Below, piece by piece: positions 24,364-32,692 of a stretch of DNA of 35,649 nucleotides (position 1 is the stretch's first letter; every line of letters begins with the position of its first letter). Below the pieces are notes generated by a model that saw only the letters and a program-made list of their open reading frames with translations, did not search any database and was not told where the DNA came from. The stretch is taken from positions 1 through 35,649 of the forward strand of contig CAZOYP010000015.1 of the NCBI GenBank assembly GCA_964584125.1, written 5' to 3'. This DNA comes from Nitromaritima sp964584125. Lineage in GTDB: Bacteria > Nitrospinota > Nitrospinia > Nitrospinales > VA-1. A program made the position numbers and the translations under genes.

Positions 24364-24948
24364 ATGGCTACCAAGGACTCTGACTATCTATCGAGGCTTC
24401 AGGATTACTACGCAAAGCACCATAGTTTCCCTTCATATGCGCGACTATGTAATGTTCTAAGACTTGCGGCAAAATCAGCTGTTAATAAGGTCTTGTTGCG
24501 GCTTTCTGAGCAAGGATATCTGAAACGAACTGCGGATGGGGTTTGGATTCCGGATGAGCGTTTCTTCGAGAGAAGTCTCTCAGATACATCAGTTGTGGCA
24601 GGCCTTCCAACTTTCATATCTGATGTAGCTGCTGATCCGTTTATGATTGATCAGTTTCTTGTCAATAAGCCATCGAAAACAATTTTGATTCCTGTTCAAG
24701 GAGATTCCATGATAAATGTCGGTATAAACGATGGGGACATAGTTGTGGTTGAGGTTAGCTCTACAGCCAATAGTGGAGATATTGTTGTTGCCACTATAGA
24801 CGATGAATTTACAGTCAAAACCCTTAGCAAAAAAAAAGGGAAACCCGTTTTATTGCCAGCGAATGATTCTTACCCTGTCATCCGGCCAAAGGGCAGTCTT
24901 AAAATTTTAGGAGTGGTTATAGGTCTGGTTCGGAAGTATGGGAAATAA
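24364..24948 (+). CDS. lexA: LexA-type SOS repressor
   Basis: A 194-residue self-cleaving repressor. Residues 6-66 form a winged-helix DNA-binding domain (SYARLCNVLRLAAKSAVNKV as the recognition region); the C-terminal S24 peptidase domain has catalytic Ser115 (VQGDSMIN) and Lys152 (FTVKTLS), and the self-cleavage Ala79-Gly80 bond (VVAGLP) is in place. Activated RecA would trigger cleavage after DNA damage, releasing the operator at 24315-24332. It overlaps the umuD gene by 11 bp and so co-regulates itself with the polymerase. It may be a cassette-specific second LexA; whether the genome has another cannot be known here. Confidence 0.9.
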   Translation: MATKDSDYLSRLQDYYAKHHSFPSYARLCNVLRLAAKSAVNKVLLRLSEQGYLKRTADGVWIPDERFFERSLSDTSVVAGLPTFISDVAADPFMIDQFLVNKPSKTILIPVQGDSMINVGINDGDIVVVEVSSTANSGDIVVATIDDEFTVKTLSKKKGKPVLLPANDSYPVIRPKGSLKILGVVIGLVRKYGK

Positions 24949-25384
24949 GTTGAGTATTCTTTCCCCAATAGGTCTCAAGTTGGAGCGATCCTCTAGCGAA
25001 AGACCTGTGTTTGTTTCCACTATAGCCGCCGGTTTCCCATCCCCGGCGGACGACTACATAGAAAATCGTATCGACCTTAATGAATATCTTATTCAACATA
25101 AAGAGGCAACATTCTTTTTAAGAGTCCAAGGAGATTCTATGATTGGGCTTGGTATTCTAAATAATGACCTACTAATTGTAGACCGTTCTTTAGCAGCGGA
25201 GGAAGGTAATATTGTGATTGCTGCCATTGATGGCGAGTTCACAGTCAAGCAACTGGCTTATAGTAATAAAGGCTGTGTGTTAAAGGCTGCTAACCCTGCC
25301 TATAAAGATATCATTATTAATTCTGAAGATAATTTGGAAGTTTGGGGGGTTGTCCGCTGGGCAATTCATAGATTATGGCCTTAG
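24938..25384 (+). CDS. umuD: UmuD-like DNA polymerase V subunit
   Basis: A 148-residue S24-type protein. The RecA-assisted self-cleavage site is Ala31-Gly32 (AAGFPSP), with catalytic Ser67 (VQGDSMIG) and Lys104 (FTVKQL). It has the typical UmuD length and no DNA-binding domain. Cleaved UmuD' would join UmuC to form the mutagenic polymerase V. The start overlaps lexA by 11 bp and its end overlaps umuC by 10 bp, so translation of all three is probably coupled. The ATG at 24938 has no free ribosome site, in keeping with coupling. Confidence 0.92.
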   Translation: MGNKLSILSPIGLKLERSSSERPVFVSTIAAGFPSPADDYIENRIDLNEYLIQHKEATFFLRVQGDSMIGLGILNNDLLIVDRSLAAEEGNIVIAAIDGEFTVKQLAYSNKGCVLKAANPAYKDIIINSEDNLEVWGVVRWAIHRLWP

Positions 25385-26667
25385 TAGGTCAAAGTATAGC
25401 GTTGGTTGATTGCAATAATTTTTATGTATCTTGTGAACGAGTTTTCAACCCAGCTTTAAAAGGAAAACCAGTTATAGTTCTTTCCAATAATGACGGATGT
25501 GTTATCGCAAGATCACAGGAGGTCAAGAATTTAGGAATTAAGATGGGTGTTCCGTGGTTCAAAGTTAAAAACTTTGCCAAGTATCACAAGGTCATTGTAT
25601 TTTCGAGTAACTACACACTCTATGCTGATATGTCCAATCGGGTGATGAGCATTATTTCTGGATTTGGTCCTAACCAAGAAGTTTATTCGATTGATGAGTG
25701 CTTTCTTGATTTAACTGGATTCAAATACCTAGACTTTGCTGACTATGGTCAGCATATTCGGTTGACGATCAATAAGTTAGTAGGCTTACCAGTATGCGTT
25801 GGGATTGGAGCCTCAAAGACTCTCGCGAAACTTGCTAATTACCTAGCTAAGAAGCGTCCTATTTTGAATGGTGTTTGTGATCTTAATTCGATAAAACCGG
25901 ATACTTTGGATTCCTTATTTTCAACAATCGAGGTTAGAGAGGTGTGGGGTGTTGGTAGGCGCATTGAAAAGAAACTAATCAAACTTGGTATCAATAACGT
26001 TTTAGATCTTAGACGATCATCGCCTCGAATGCTCCGTAAGCAATTTTCTATTGTGATGGAACGAATAGTTAGAGAGTTGAATGGAGAGTTTTGTATTCCT
26101 TTAGAAGAAACTCCTCCTCTTAAGAAACAATTGGTCTGCTCACGTGGATTTGGAAAACCAGTATCCTCATTGAGCGAACTTAGTGAGGCAGTCATTACCT
26201 ATGCTACACGCATTGCCGAAAAGTTAAGATCCCAAAGATCGTTAGCGACCATGATTTATGTCTTTATTCAAACTAATTCATTTAAAAAAAAAGACCAACA
26301 ATATAACTCGGGGCGTCTTATTCATTTAACGAAACCTACTAATGATTCTCGTAAACTTATCAGGGCAGCACTTGTCGGGTTGAAAAGTATTTATAAAACA
26401 GGTTTTATTTATCAAAAGGCAGGTGTTTTAATTAATGATATATTACCCGTCAGTAAATATCAGAAGGGTTTGTTTGACGATACAGAAGCTCAGAAAAAAT
26501 CCGAATCCCTTATGAAAGCCATGGATGGAATCAACAACAAAATGGGTTCTGGAACGATTAAATTTATTGGAGAGGGGTTGGAAAAAAATTGGGGAGCGAA
26601 AGCAGAAAAAAAGACCCAGTGTTATACAACTAATATTGATGAAATACCAGTAGCATACTGTATCTAA
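25375..26667 (+). CDS. umuC: UmuC Y-family translesion DNA polymerase
   Basis: A 430-residue DNA polymerase V catalytic subunit. Metal ligands Asp12 (ALVDCNNFYVSCERVF) and Asp107/Glu108 (YSIDECFLDL) are intact, LSNNDGCVIARSQE is the UmuC fingers motif, and VCVGIGASKTLAKLANYLAK the palm/thumb motif, followed by two HhH-like turns (EVWGVGRRIEKKLIKLG). The little-finger domain follows from about residue 235, and the tail has a YTTN-DEIPVA stretch as in UmuC. It copies past damaged DNA at the cost of mutations. It is the last gene of the lexA operon; no terminator is visible after it. Confidence 0.97.
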   Translation: MALVGQSIALVDCNNFYVSCERVFNPALKGKPVIVLSNNDGCVIARSQEVKNLGIKMGVPWFKVKNFAKYHKVIVFSSNYTLYADMSNRVMSIISGFGPNQEVYSIDECFLDLTGFKYLDFADYGQHIRLTINKLVGLPVCVGIGASKTLAKLANYLAKKRPILNGVCDLNSIKPDTLDSLFSTIEVREVWGVGRRIEKKLIKLGINNVLDLRRSSPRMLRKQFSIVMERIVRELNGEFCIPLEETPPLKKQLVCSRGFGKPVSSLSELSEAVITYATRIAEKLRSQRSLATMIYVFIQTNSFKKKDQQYNSGRLIHLTKPTNDSRKLIRAALVGLKSIYKTGFIYQKAGVLINDILPVSKYQKGLFDDTEAQKKSESLMKAMDGINNKMGSGTIKFIGEGLEKNWGAKAEKKTQCYTTNIDEIPVAYCI

Positions 26668-26850
26668 AATTAACTATCTCAGCTTTGTATCGACCGGATA
26701 GATTTTTTTGGTATTCTGTAAAAAAACGAAATGGGTAGCATTAAAAGTTAAATAAAAAGGATGAGTAGTCGTTGGAATCACCGGCTATTAATCAGCCAGT
26801 TACTGCTTCAATAAGATCCTGCCTAGTTTGGTGTGAGCCAATTAAGGTTA

Positions 26851-26952
26851 TTAAACTCCCGTTAGTGGTTCTTTAAAAAATTGCTTAAGCCATTCGTATT
26901 TTATAAAAGCAATTATTAAAAGTAGAAATATCCAGATATAGATTCTAATCAT
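26851..26952 (-). CDS. Tiny single-span membrane protein (33 residues)
   Basis: ATG at 26952, TAA at 26851. About 16 hydrophobic residues (IYIWIFLLLIIAFI) follow a start of MIR, then a polar tail with KYEWLKQFFKEPLTGV. The charge pattern fits a membrane anchor. No recognised ribosome site, so support is moderate. It lies downstream of the coupled pair of tiny membrane proteins on the same strand. The 26668-26850 stretch shows nothing else I can name. Confidence 0.42.
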   Translation of the reverse strand: MIRIYIWIFLLLIIAFIKYEWLKQFFKEPLTGV

Positions 26953-27061
26953 TTATATTAATCTTTGTATGTATCGCTTATGGATAAAAATATATAAATT
27001 GAACAAAAAAGTAGGAGCAATCATCCATAAACCTATCTAATCAATAGAACGCCGTCATATT

Positions 27062-27166
27062 TTAATAGCCTAGAATTATATGAAATACAGACCCTACTCC
27101 AACACATACATAGATGAAGGCACCTAGCAGATTCCACGATATTTTCTTAATCCGCTCAAAATTCAT
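27062..27166 (-). CDS. Tiny single-span membrane protein, second of a coupled pair (34 residues)
   Basis: ATG at 27166, TAA at 27062. Start MNFERIKKI, then a hydrophobic helix (LLGAFIYVCVGVGSVFHIIL). AAGGAG lies 8 bases before the ATG, inside the preceding gene, and the ATG overlaps that gene's TGA (ATGA). Coupled overlap plus a ribosome site makes this pair convincing despite its size. It resembles in shape small subunits of membrane complexes, but no family is identified. Confidence 0.58.
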   Translation of the reverse strand: MNFERIKKISWNLLGAFIYVCVGVGSVFHIILGY

Positions 27167-27267
27167 TTCATTAGCTCCTTGGTTATAAAAATAAAAAATG
27201 CTATTACCGTCACAGTCGTACTCAATATATTCGACCAAATCATAATTTTGTAAGTTAAACTTTCCAT
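27163..27267 (-). CDS. Tiny single-span membrane protein, first of a coupled pair (34 residues)
   Basis: ATG at 27267, TGA at 27163, overlapping the next start by 4 bp. Residues ESLTYKIMIWSNILSTTVTV precede a hydrophobic run (VIAFFIFI) and a KELMK end. The codons near the end double as the ribosome site of the next gene. Function unknown. Confidence 0.52.
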   Translation of the reverse strand: MESLTYKIMIWSNILSTTVTVIAFFIFITKELMK

Positions 27268-27376
27268 AATTTTATATAAAGGTTAAAAGTGAACGAATAA
27301 AGACCATGAATAAACTCTCTTCATTATTTTATTTAATTAAAAAAATAGTTTTTTGATTTATTACGCAAGGTTTGTA

Positions 27377-27880
27377 TTAGTCTGATAGGTTTTTATTGGA
27401 GAATGGAGATTTTATATTTTGAAAGAGAGTTTTTTCATAGACTAAGTAACCTGAATTATTCATGCCCAGATTTTTATAAGTTTCAATACCTACAAGATTA
27501 TCTTTCATAACATATAGCCGAAGTGATTTTACGAGGTGGCTTTTTACAGAAATGTTTTCAATATGAATAAAAATCCTTCGAAATACACCTTGTTTTCGAT
27601 AATCTGGGTGGACATAGACACTTTGTATCCACCACATTTCTGAATTTCTCCAGTCACTCCATTCGGATGTAATCATGGTCTGTCCAATAACATTACCTCT
27701 TTCTATCTCAGCAACAAAATAGTAGCAATTTTCGAGTTTTAGCGCAGTTTGAACACCTCTGCGAAGAACATCTATGTCTAGAGAAAGATTTTCAGTTTCT
27801 TTTGCCAATGCTAGATTATATTCAATCAAAGTCAATAAATCAGAATCATGAGCTTCGCGAATAGTGATATTTAATGACAA
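27377..27880 (-). CDS. GNAT-family N-acetyltransferase
   Basis: A 167-residue acetyl-CoA-dependent acyltransferase. The acetyl-CoA site is SVYVHPDYRKQGVFRRIF near residues 88-105 (Q/RxxGxG/A type), preceded by VIGQTMITSEW and followed by the YVMKDNLVGIETYKNLGM stretch (N-x6-Y-x-x-x-G-F/M region). This is the Eis/RimI-like general fold; the substrate is unknown. It starts 12 bp after the stop of a small membrane protein gene on the same strand, so they are likely co-transcribed. Confidence 0.88.
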   Translation of the reverse strand: MSLNITIREAHDSDLLTLIEYNLALAKETENLSLDIDVLRRGVQTALKLENCYYFVAEIERGNVIGQTMITSEWSDWRNSEMWWIQSVYVHPDYRKQGVFRRIFIHIENISVKSHLVKSLRLYVMKDNLVGIETYKNLGMNNSGYLVYEKTLFQNIKSPFSNKNLSD

Positions 27881-27892
27881 AATATACTCGAT

Positions 27893-28012
27893 TTAGAGTG
27901 GGGCTCGGGGAACGACTACCGGTTCGTCTCCTAGTCCCATAAAAAGAATTACAAATAAGGTTAACATTAAACCCAAAAATAAGATCAGCATCACCTTCGA
28001 CTTATTACTCAT
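27893..28012 (-). CDS. Tiny membrane protein upstream of the GNAT gene (39-41 residues)
   Basis: Two ATGs at 28018 and 28012; GGAG at about 28020-28023 is 7 bases before the second, which I prefer. The product has a basic start (SNKSKV), a hydrophobic helix (LILFLGLMLTLFVILFMGLG) and an acidic-proline tail DEPVVVPRAPL. Its stop is 12 bp before the GNAT start. This may be an anchor or regulator made with the acetyltransferase. Confidence 0.55.
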   Translation of the reverse strand: MSNKSKVMLILFLGLMLTLFVILFMGLGDEPVVVPRAPL

Positions 28013-28163
28013 AGTCATTCTCCAAATTTAAAGCAGCCAATATCCAAAAGAAAACAGACTCATCAATACAATAACAAATTATAGTATTGTGTTAATAAAT
28101 TATGTTAGTTAAATAATAATAAATTAAATTTAAGTGCAGTGAGCTAGTTGCCTCTCAATAAAA

Positions 28164-28206
28164 TTAAAAAAAATTAATAACCAATTAACAAGTTTTTAAT
28201 CTTAAT
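28164..28206. promoter_or_regulatory. Second TTAA array (four boxes, 10-11 bp spacing)
   Basis: TTAA at 28164, 28174, 28185 and 28196, spacings 10, 11 and 11 bp. The third unit ATTAACAAGTT is close to the best unit of the creA array (GTTAACAAGAG). A possible -10 (TAATCT 28211-28216 or TTATCT 28216-28221) follows. The array sits upstream of the structured region at 28225-28317. Being in AT-rich DNA, chance cannot be excluded for this shorter array alone. Confidence 0.42.
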
Positions 28207-28221
28207 AAGCTAATCTTATCT

Positions 28222-28317
28222 CATAAGCTTCTTTGTTATTTTGTGGCGAGGAGCTTGGTTTTACTTTGTTACTCCTGGTTAGTAGCCCCTCTTAGTTCCC
28301 CCTAAGAGGGGCTTTTT
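28222..28317 (+). ncRNA. Possible small RNA with two exclusive folds and terminator
   Basis: No protein frame fits this stretch, yet it is GC-rich against its surroundings and ends in a strong terminator. AAGCTTC (28225-28231) can pair with GGAGCTT (28250-28256), or AGGAG (28249-28253) can pair with CTCCT (28272-28276); the two exclude each other. This is what an attenuator or a small regulatory RNA may look like. The start near 28222 is inferred from the possible -10 upstream. Nothing else is seen in the 28019-28388 gap. Confidence 0.4.
28284..28317 (+). terminator. Strong intrinsic terminator
   Basis: AGCCCCTCTTAG (28284-28295) pairs perfectly over 12 bp with CTAAGAGGGGCT (28302-28313) across a 6-base loop, followed by five T. 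It serves a plus-strand transcript, although no plus-strand protein gene lies within 1.6 kb upstream. Confidence 0.85.
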
Positions 28318-28388
28318 ATTAGGTAATTGTATTTAAACGAATATATTATTAAAATTTTTCTGGATTACCATAGCAATAATAAGATTTT

Positions 28389-30590
28389 TTAATTATCTAG
28401 GCTTATTTGAGAAATATTGCGAGTGGATAATTGTTCTGAAATTTTATTTAATAAAGATGCAAGTTGTTTATTTCTTAAACCATGGTCCCAAGCTTTTTCA
28501 AGATAATAATAAGATGAACTATCGTTCTTAAAAAATTGCCACTCCAGTATCCCCAACTGATAATAAATCAAAGCAGGATTAATGCTACGGTTGAACAATA
28601 AATATTGGTGAATTCCAATTTGATAATTATACAGCTCTTCACTGGTCCACTTAGAAGAACCTGTTGGCAGAGTTGAGTTCATTGTAAAATTCTTAATTAG
28701 CGCGATCTCTCTAGACAACAGGTCTCGGGTTTTTAAAGTCAATTGTTTTAGGTCGAAAGGTATAGAATTAAGATTCAAAATATCTTGAAGGTTTTGAATG
28801 GAATTTTTTAGAGATGAAGGAACGGGTTGGTTGGAAAAGTTATGTGCTAGAATTAAATGATGAAGTCCCCATAAAGAATGGGACAGTTCAATAGTGTAAA
28901 CTTCTCCTGCAAGTAGATTAAGTTCAAAGGAGTTTGGTTTTATAGTTAAAGCTATTAAAGATTCTAATAGTGCCTTTTTTGGTTCTCCTTTTTTGATTAA
29001 ATTGCGGGCATAGCGCGCATGGAGAGTTGAAGAGGAAAAATCAAAAGCTATAGCTTTTTGTAGAGTAAGTGCCTCGCGAACAATATCTGCTTTCTGCTGG
29101 AAGACGTCTGCTTTTTTAAAATAAAAATGTGATAAAGCTGAACGAATAATTTTTGGTTTTCGTATTTCAGGGGAAAGAGAACGAGATAGTTGCCAGGACC
29201 TTTTTAAAAAATTATAAGCTTGATCGTCATCATCAGGCTTTTTATTGTTCAAATAAGCTGAACTGAGATTGATATAATCAAGTATACGAATTTTCCCTTC
29301 TGGAAGCGGAGATGTTTTTGTAAACCAACCAAGAGTAAGTGCCGAAATTATTACTAATGAGAGTGAACGTAGATTATTATCCCGAAATCGTTGATAAATT
29401 AACTGAAAACTGAAGGCTGAAAATATGCAGAGAAAAGGGACTATTGATAGCCTATAGCGTGAAAATATAAAGAAAGGGAGATATGCAAGTAGGTTGCCTA
29501 AAAAGAAAGCATGTAACAGAGTTAATCTTTTCCAATTTTTCCACGACCAGAAGAAACCAACAATTCCAAAAATAGATATTGCTCCAAATGGGATTGAGCC
29601 CCATTTCAAAACAGGAGATAGTTCCGAAGAAAGATAATAATTGTGAGTAGTTGGCACTTCATAATCGTTAAAGTAGTAATATATTTTTTTTAGATATACC
29701 TTTATGACATCGAGTGGGCGTTGAGTAATATCTTTTAAAATCAATTGGAGAGCTGGTACTGTTTCTAAACGCTCGCTCTTCAGTAGGCTTCGGTATTCTT
29801 TGTCATGCACAACACTTCGAGATGAATAGTCGGGGGAATTAGCCAAGTAGAGATTTTCTCCGCCGGTTTGATCATAGGGCCCCCAATTTCCATGGATTTG
29901 CTTTACCCAGATGAGAAGCGGAAGTGACGCTATAAAAAATATTACTAAGTATCCAGCTAACCATTTCTTCCCTGTCCCGCCAAGTGAAAATACTTTTTTC
30001 CAAAGATATATCAGAGCAATGAAGACAAAGAGGATTAAATTTGTTCGCGCCTGAGTGAGAAAAGAAAGAGATAGAGCACTTCCGATTAAAAGTCCAATAG
30101 AGGGTTTCTCGGCAAAACGCAGTAGTAGAAAACAGACCGAAAGGGTTAGTAGTGTGACTAATGAGGCTCGGTAAAGCGTACACTCGTAAAACCAATTTCC
30201 TCCATAAAATGTAAATATAACGGCCGACATGAATGAAGATCCTTGACTCATATAACGCTGTGCAATGTAATAAACAAGAAAAGTTGAAACGACTCCCAGA
30301 GTAAGCTGGACTATCCAAGCAGATGTTAATTCGATCCCGAAAAAAAAATAAATGAGTCCCAAGAAATATTGATAAAACGGTGACTGTTGATTAGGTTCTT
30401 CGGGGGCAAGTGCAAAAGGGTTACCTTCAACAAAGGCTTGAGCTCCATTATGATAAAGTGATTGATCCGAGAGTTTTGGCAGATGATCAGAGAATGGATT
30501 ACCTTGAAACTGGTAAAAATAAACTAGACGAATAAAGCAAGCCAAGATCAGAAGCAAAGCAGGAAAATATCTTAGTGAAAAATTATTCAT
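28389..30590 (-). CDS. GT39-like membrane glycosyltransferase with TPR-like tail
   Basis: A 733-residue inner-membrane protein. The first 420 residues form about 11 helices with the PMT/ArnT-like (GT-C) pattern: first-loop acidic motif LPKLSDQSLYHNGAQAFVEG, then LVVSTFLVYYIAQRYM-type helices and FLTQARTNLILFVFIA. The C-terminal 300 residues are soluble and helical with TPR-like units, for example STLHARYARNLIKKGEPKKA. It would add a lipid-linked sugar to an extracytoplasmic target; the target is unknown. It is the second GT-C/TPR fusion in the window, at the opposite end from the TMTC-like one and of a different subfamily. Confidence 0.8.
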   Translation of the reverse strand: MNNFSLRYFPALLLILACFIRLVYFYQFQGNPFSDHLPKLSDQSLYHNGAQAFVEGNPFALAPEEPNQQSPFYQYFLGLIYFFFGIELTSAWIVQLTLGVVSTFLVYYIAQRYMSQGSSFMSAVIFTFYGGNWFYECTLYRASLVTLLTLSVCFLLLRFAEKPSIGLLIGSALSLSFLTQARTNLILFVFIALIYLWKKVFSLGGTGKKWLAGYLVIFFIASLPLLIWVKQIHGNWGPYDQTGGENLYLANSPDYSSRSVVHDKEYRSLLKSERLETVPALQLILKDITQRPLDVIKVYLKKIYYYFNDYEVPTTHNYYLSSELSPVLKWGSIPFGAISIFGIVGFFWSWKNWKRLTLLHAFFLGNLLAYLPFFIFSRYRLSIVPFLCIFSAFSFQLIYQRFRDNNLRSLSLVIISALTLGWFTKTSPLPEGKIRILDYINLSSAYLNNKKPDDDDQAYNFLKRSWQLSRSLSPEIRKPKIIRSALSHFYFKKADVFQQKADIVREALTLQKAIAFDFSSSTLHARYARNLIKKGEPKKALLESLIALTIKPNSFELNLLAGEVYTIELSHSLWGLHHLILAHNFSNQPVPSSLKNSIQNLQDILNLNSIPFDLKQLTLKTRDLLSREIALIKNFTMNSTLPTGSSKWTSEELYNYQIGIHQYLLFNRSINPALIYYQLGILEWQFFKNDSSSYYYLEKAWDHGLRNKQLASLLNKISEQLSTRNISQISLDN

Positions 30591-30833
30591 AATGAAAGCG
30601 GGTTAGATAGAATGGAGGTAAATCAATGAGGTCAAATCGTCGCTACATAGTATAGAAGAATTACAAACTTCCTAACAACAAGAAATTAACGTATTAAATA
30701 TCAAGTTTGATTGAATTTGATAGACTTTTATATAAATGCATCCTTACATTATATAAAGAGATTGCATTGCATTAAGTTAAAGAAAATAGGGTCTTCTATA
30801 CTTTAATTTTTAGTTTAGAAACACATTATACTT

Positions 30834-31328
30834 ATGACTTTATCACCAACATTGATCAAAGCTGTGATTCTATTTCCGCTTAATGTGATGGGAGTTATTC
30901 CTTTAATGATTTTATGGTTTTCTCAAAAAATTGAATTATATCAATTTAAGATGATAACAATAGTTTCGGGAGGGATTTTTATCATAGTAGGTTTATATGT
31001 TATTTGGATAACAGTTTCTTTGTTTACTGATTATGGGAAAGGAACTCCGGCCCCATACTCACCTCCAAAAATTCTCGTGACAATTGGTATATATAGATAT
31101 GTTCGTAACCCAATGATGCTAGGAGTCTGGCTTGTTCTTGTTGGAGAGGCAATTTTATTTACATCTACAGAGATATTTATATGGTTTTTTATATTTTTTA
31201 TTGGAAGTATTCTTGTTGTCGCAATATGGGAAGAAAGAGACTTGGAAAATAGATTTGGAGAAACTTATCGTGAATATAAAAGGAATGTCCCTCGTTGGAT
31301 ACCACGAATGAAACCCCAGCCTAAGTAA
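30834..31328 (+). CDS. Isoprenylcysteine-methyltransferase-like membrane protein
   Basis: A 164-residue protein with four hydrophobic helices and the ICMT/PEMT signature: GIYRYVRNPMMLGVWLVLVG, then EERDLENRFGETYREYKRNV and PRWIPR. In the family these residues bind S-adenosylmethionine within the membrane. Bacterial members methylate phospholipids or other small lipids; the substrate here is unknown. It is alone and convergent with the oxidase gene. The stop codon lies inside a hairpin (31326-31346). Confidence 0.83.
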   Translation: MTLSPTLIKAVILFPLNVMGVIPLMILWFSQKIELYQFKMITIVSGGIFIIVGLYVIWITVSLFTDYGKGTPAPYSPPKILVTIGIYRYVRNPMMLGVWLVLVGEAILFTSTEIFIWFFIFFIGSILVVAIWEERDLENRFGETYREYKRNVPRWIPRMKPQPK

Positions 31329-31346
31329 GCCTCATTTATAGGCTTA
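31326..31346. terminator. Possible bidirectional terminator hairpin
   Basis: TAAGCCT (31326-31332) pairs with AGGCTTA (31340-31346) across a 7-base loop between two convergent genes. The T/A runs on either side are short, so activity is uncertain. Confidence 0.4.
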
Positions 31347-31361
31347 ATAAATCTCTATTGC

Positions 31362-32330
31362 TCAAAACTTATTAAGATAAGTTTGGGCAGAATCAGCAAA
31401 CACATTCGTTTGCTTGTATTCTTGCATTTCTGGCGGTAGAGCCGAAAGTGCTTTAGATAGACGTTGGGCAACTCCATTAAAACTAACAACATGTTTTAAT
31501 TGACGTAAATGGATACGTATTGTGAACAATATAGCACCGGTTCTTTTAAGTTTTCTTATAGTTTGGCGTTCAACCCTTAGCCATAGCTTTTCACCTATGT
31601 TATTAGGGGTAATCAGTTTTTTGACTATTTTACTAGATTGCTCTGAACCATCGTGACGTAAATATGAATTATCGTATAAAGACCAATTACGCCTTGCATA
31701 TATGTCGCCAAAAGGCATTCGATTAAAAAAGTTATTTACTGTGGCCTGAATCCGTTTTTTATAAAAAGGGACAGGAGCATGAATAATATCCATAGACTGA
31801 CCAAATTTCTCCTTTAAACTCCATCGTGATGGAAATGCAACACTTCCAGCTGCTAACCACCATCCAGTGCTAGCTGAAGTTTTTTTAGTATCAGGCGGTA
31901 GCATTATAATCATGTCCTCTTGAACTAGCCTGGCTGCTAGATCTAGAGGATGCATTTTATTCGTTTTTAGATTAGTAGACCAAGCTTCTTCCTTAAAACC
32001 AGAATGAGAATTGAGGCTTATAGTGTTGCGGTTTTGTGAATATAAATCAGGTCGAAACGAAGGTAAATGATTAAGCATTAAGCCTAGAGCTTCTTTTGAT
32101 GCTAGATAGGACAGAGGGTCAGCAATAAAGATATCATCATATTGATATGCAAGAAGCCTCCTTTTTTCTGACATTTGAAATGCTCGTTCTTGTAGGTCAA
32201 AAATTTCAAACCAATCTGAAAAAGGTATTTTAAGTAACCCCATTGATAAACGAAATGGAGGATCATCAAATGGGAAATGAGGAGGTGTATTCGAATTTGT
32301 TTTAGGATTATTTTTTTTATTTGCTGACAT
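31362..32330 (-). CDS. DUF3445 protein, HODM alpha-subunit-like
   Basis: A 322-residue protein of the DUF3445 family, which includes the alpha subunit of haem-dependent oxidative N-demethylase. Family stretches seen: LVQEDMIIMLPPDTKKTS, WWLAAGSVAFPSRWSLKEKF, DIIHAPVPFYKKRIQATVNN, MPFGDIYARRNWSLYD and WLRVERQTIRKLKRTGAILF. The family enzyme removes N-methyl groups oxidatively with haem. No beta, gamma or delta subunit gene is next to it, so either it works alone or partners are elsewhere. The substrate is unknown. Two short membrane protein genes lie upstream on the same strand. Confidence 0.87.
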   Translation of the reverse strand: MSANKKNNPKTNSNTPPHFPFDDPPFRLSMGLLKIPFSDWFEIFDLQERAFQMSEKRRLLAYQYDDIFIADPLSYLASKEALGLMLNHLPSFRPDLYSQNRNTISLNSHSGFKEEAWSTNLKTNKMHPLDLAARLVQEDMIIMLPPDTKKTSASTGWWLAAGSVAFPSRWSLKEKFGQSMDIIHAPVPFYKKRIQATVNNFFNRMPFGDIYARRNWSLYDNSYLRHDGSEQSSKIVKKLITPNNIGEKLWLRVERQTIRKLKRTGAILFTIRIHLRQLKHVVSFNGVAQRLSKALSALPPEMQEYKQTNVFADSAQTYLNKF

Positions 32331-32373
32331 CGCCTGGCTAGTAGAAATAGAGGGGTAGTAACTTAATTAAGAA

Positions 32374-32592
32374 TTATTTTTGTTTTAAATTGGTGTTGTT
32401 TTTTTTACTCCGTGCTGCAACAAACATCCATATGGATAATAAGGCTAAAACAATACCGGAAGATAACGAAGTGATAAAAGGAAGAATGCTCCCATCGATT
32501 AATATTTCGACAGGGAATAACCACCTAATAGCATGGGATATCGCAAGCAATCCAAATACAACTCCAGATGTTATAAGGGCTGTTTTTTGCAT
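32374..32592 (-). CDS. Small two-helix membrane protein (unknown)
   Basis: A 72-residue protein with two hydrophobic helices (about 5-24 and 35-61) and a basic tail RSKKNNTNLKQK. No family recognised. It starts 10 bp after the stop of a 29-residue gene and ends 43 bp before the DUF3445 gene start, all on the minus strand, so the three may form one transcript. Confidence 0.6.
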   Translation of the reverse strand: MQKTALITSGVVFGLLAISHAIRWLFPVEILIDGSILPFITSLSSGIVLALLSIWMFVAARSKKNNTNLKQK

Positions 32593-32602
32593 AAATATTT
32601 TT

Positions 32603-32692
32603 TTAAAGTGAATTAGACAGAAACTGATATCCGACTAAAGCTAAGGCTAAAAGCATACATATCCAGAAAATTAATTGCGAAATTTTTTTCAT
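32603..32692 (-). CDS. Tiny single-span membrane protein (29 residues)
   Basis: ATG at 32692, TAA at 32603. MKKISQ is followed by a hydrophobic helix (LIFWICMLLALALVGY) and QFLSNSL. It stands 10 bp upstream of the 72-residue membrane protein gene. No good ribosome site, so the call rests on the hydrophobic pattern and tight spacing. Confidence 0.45.
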   Translation of the reverse strand: MKKISQLIFWICMLLALALVGYQFLSNSL

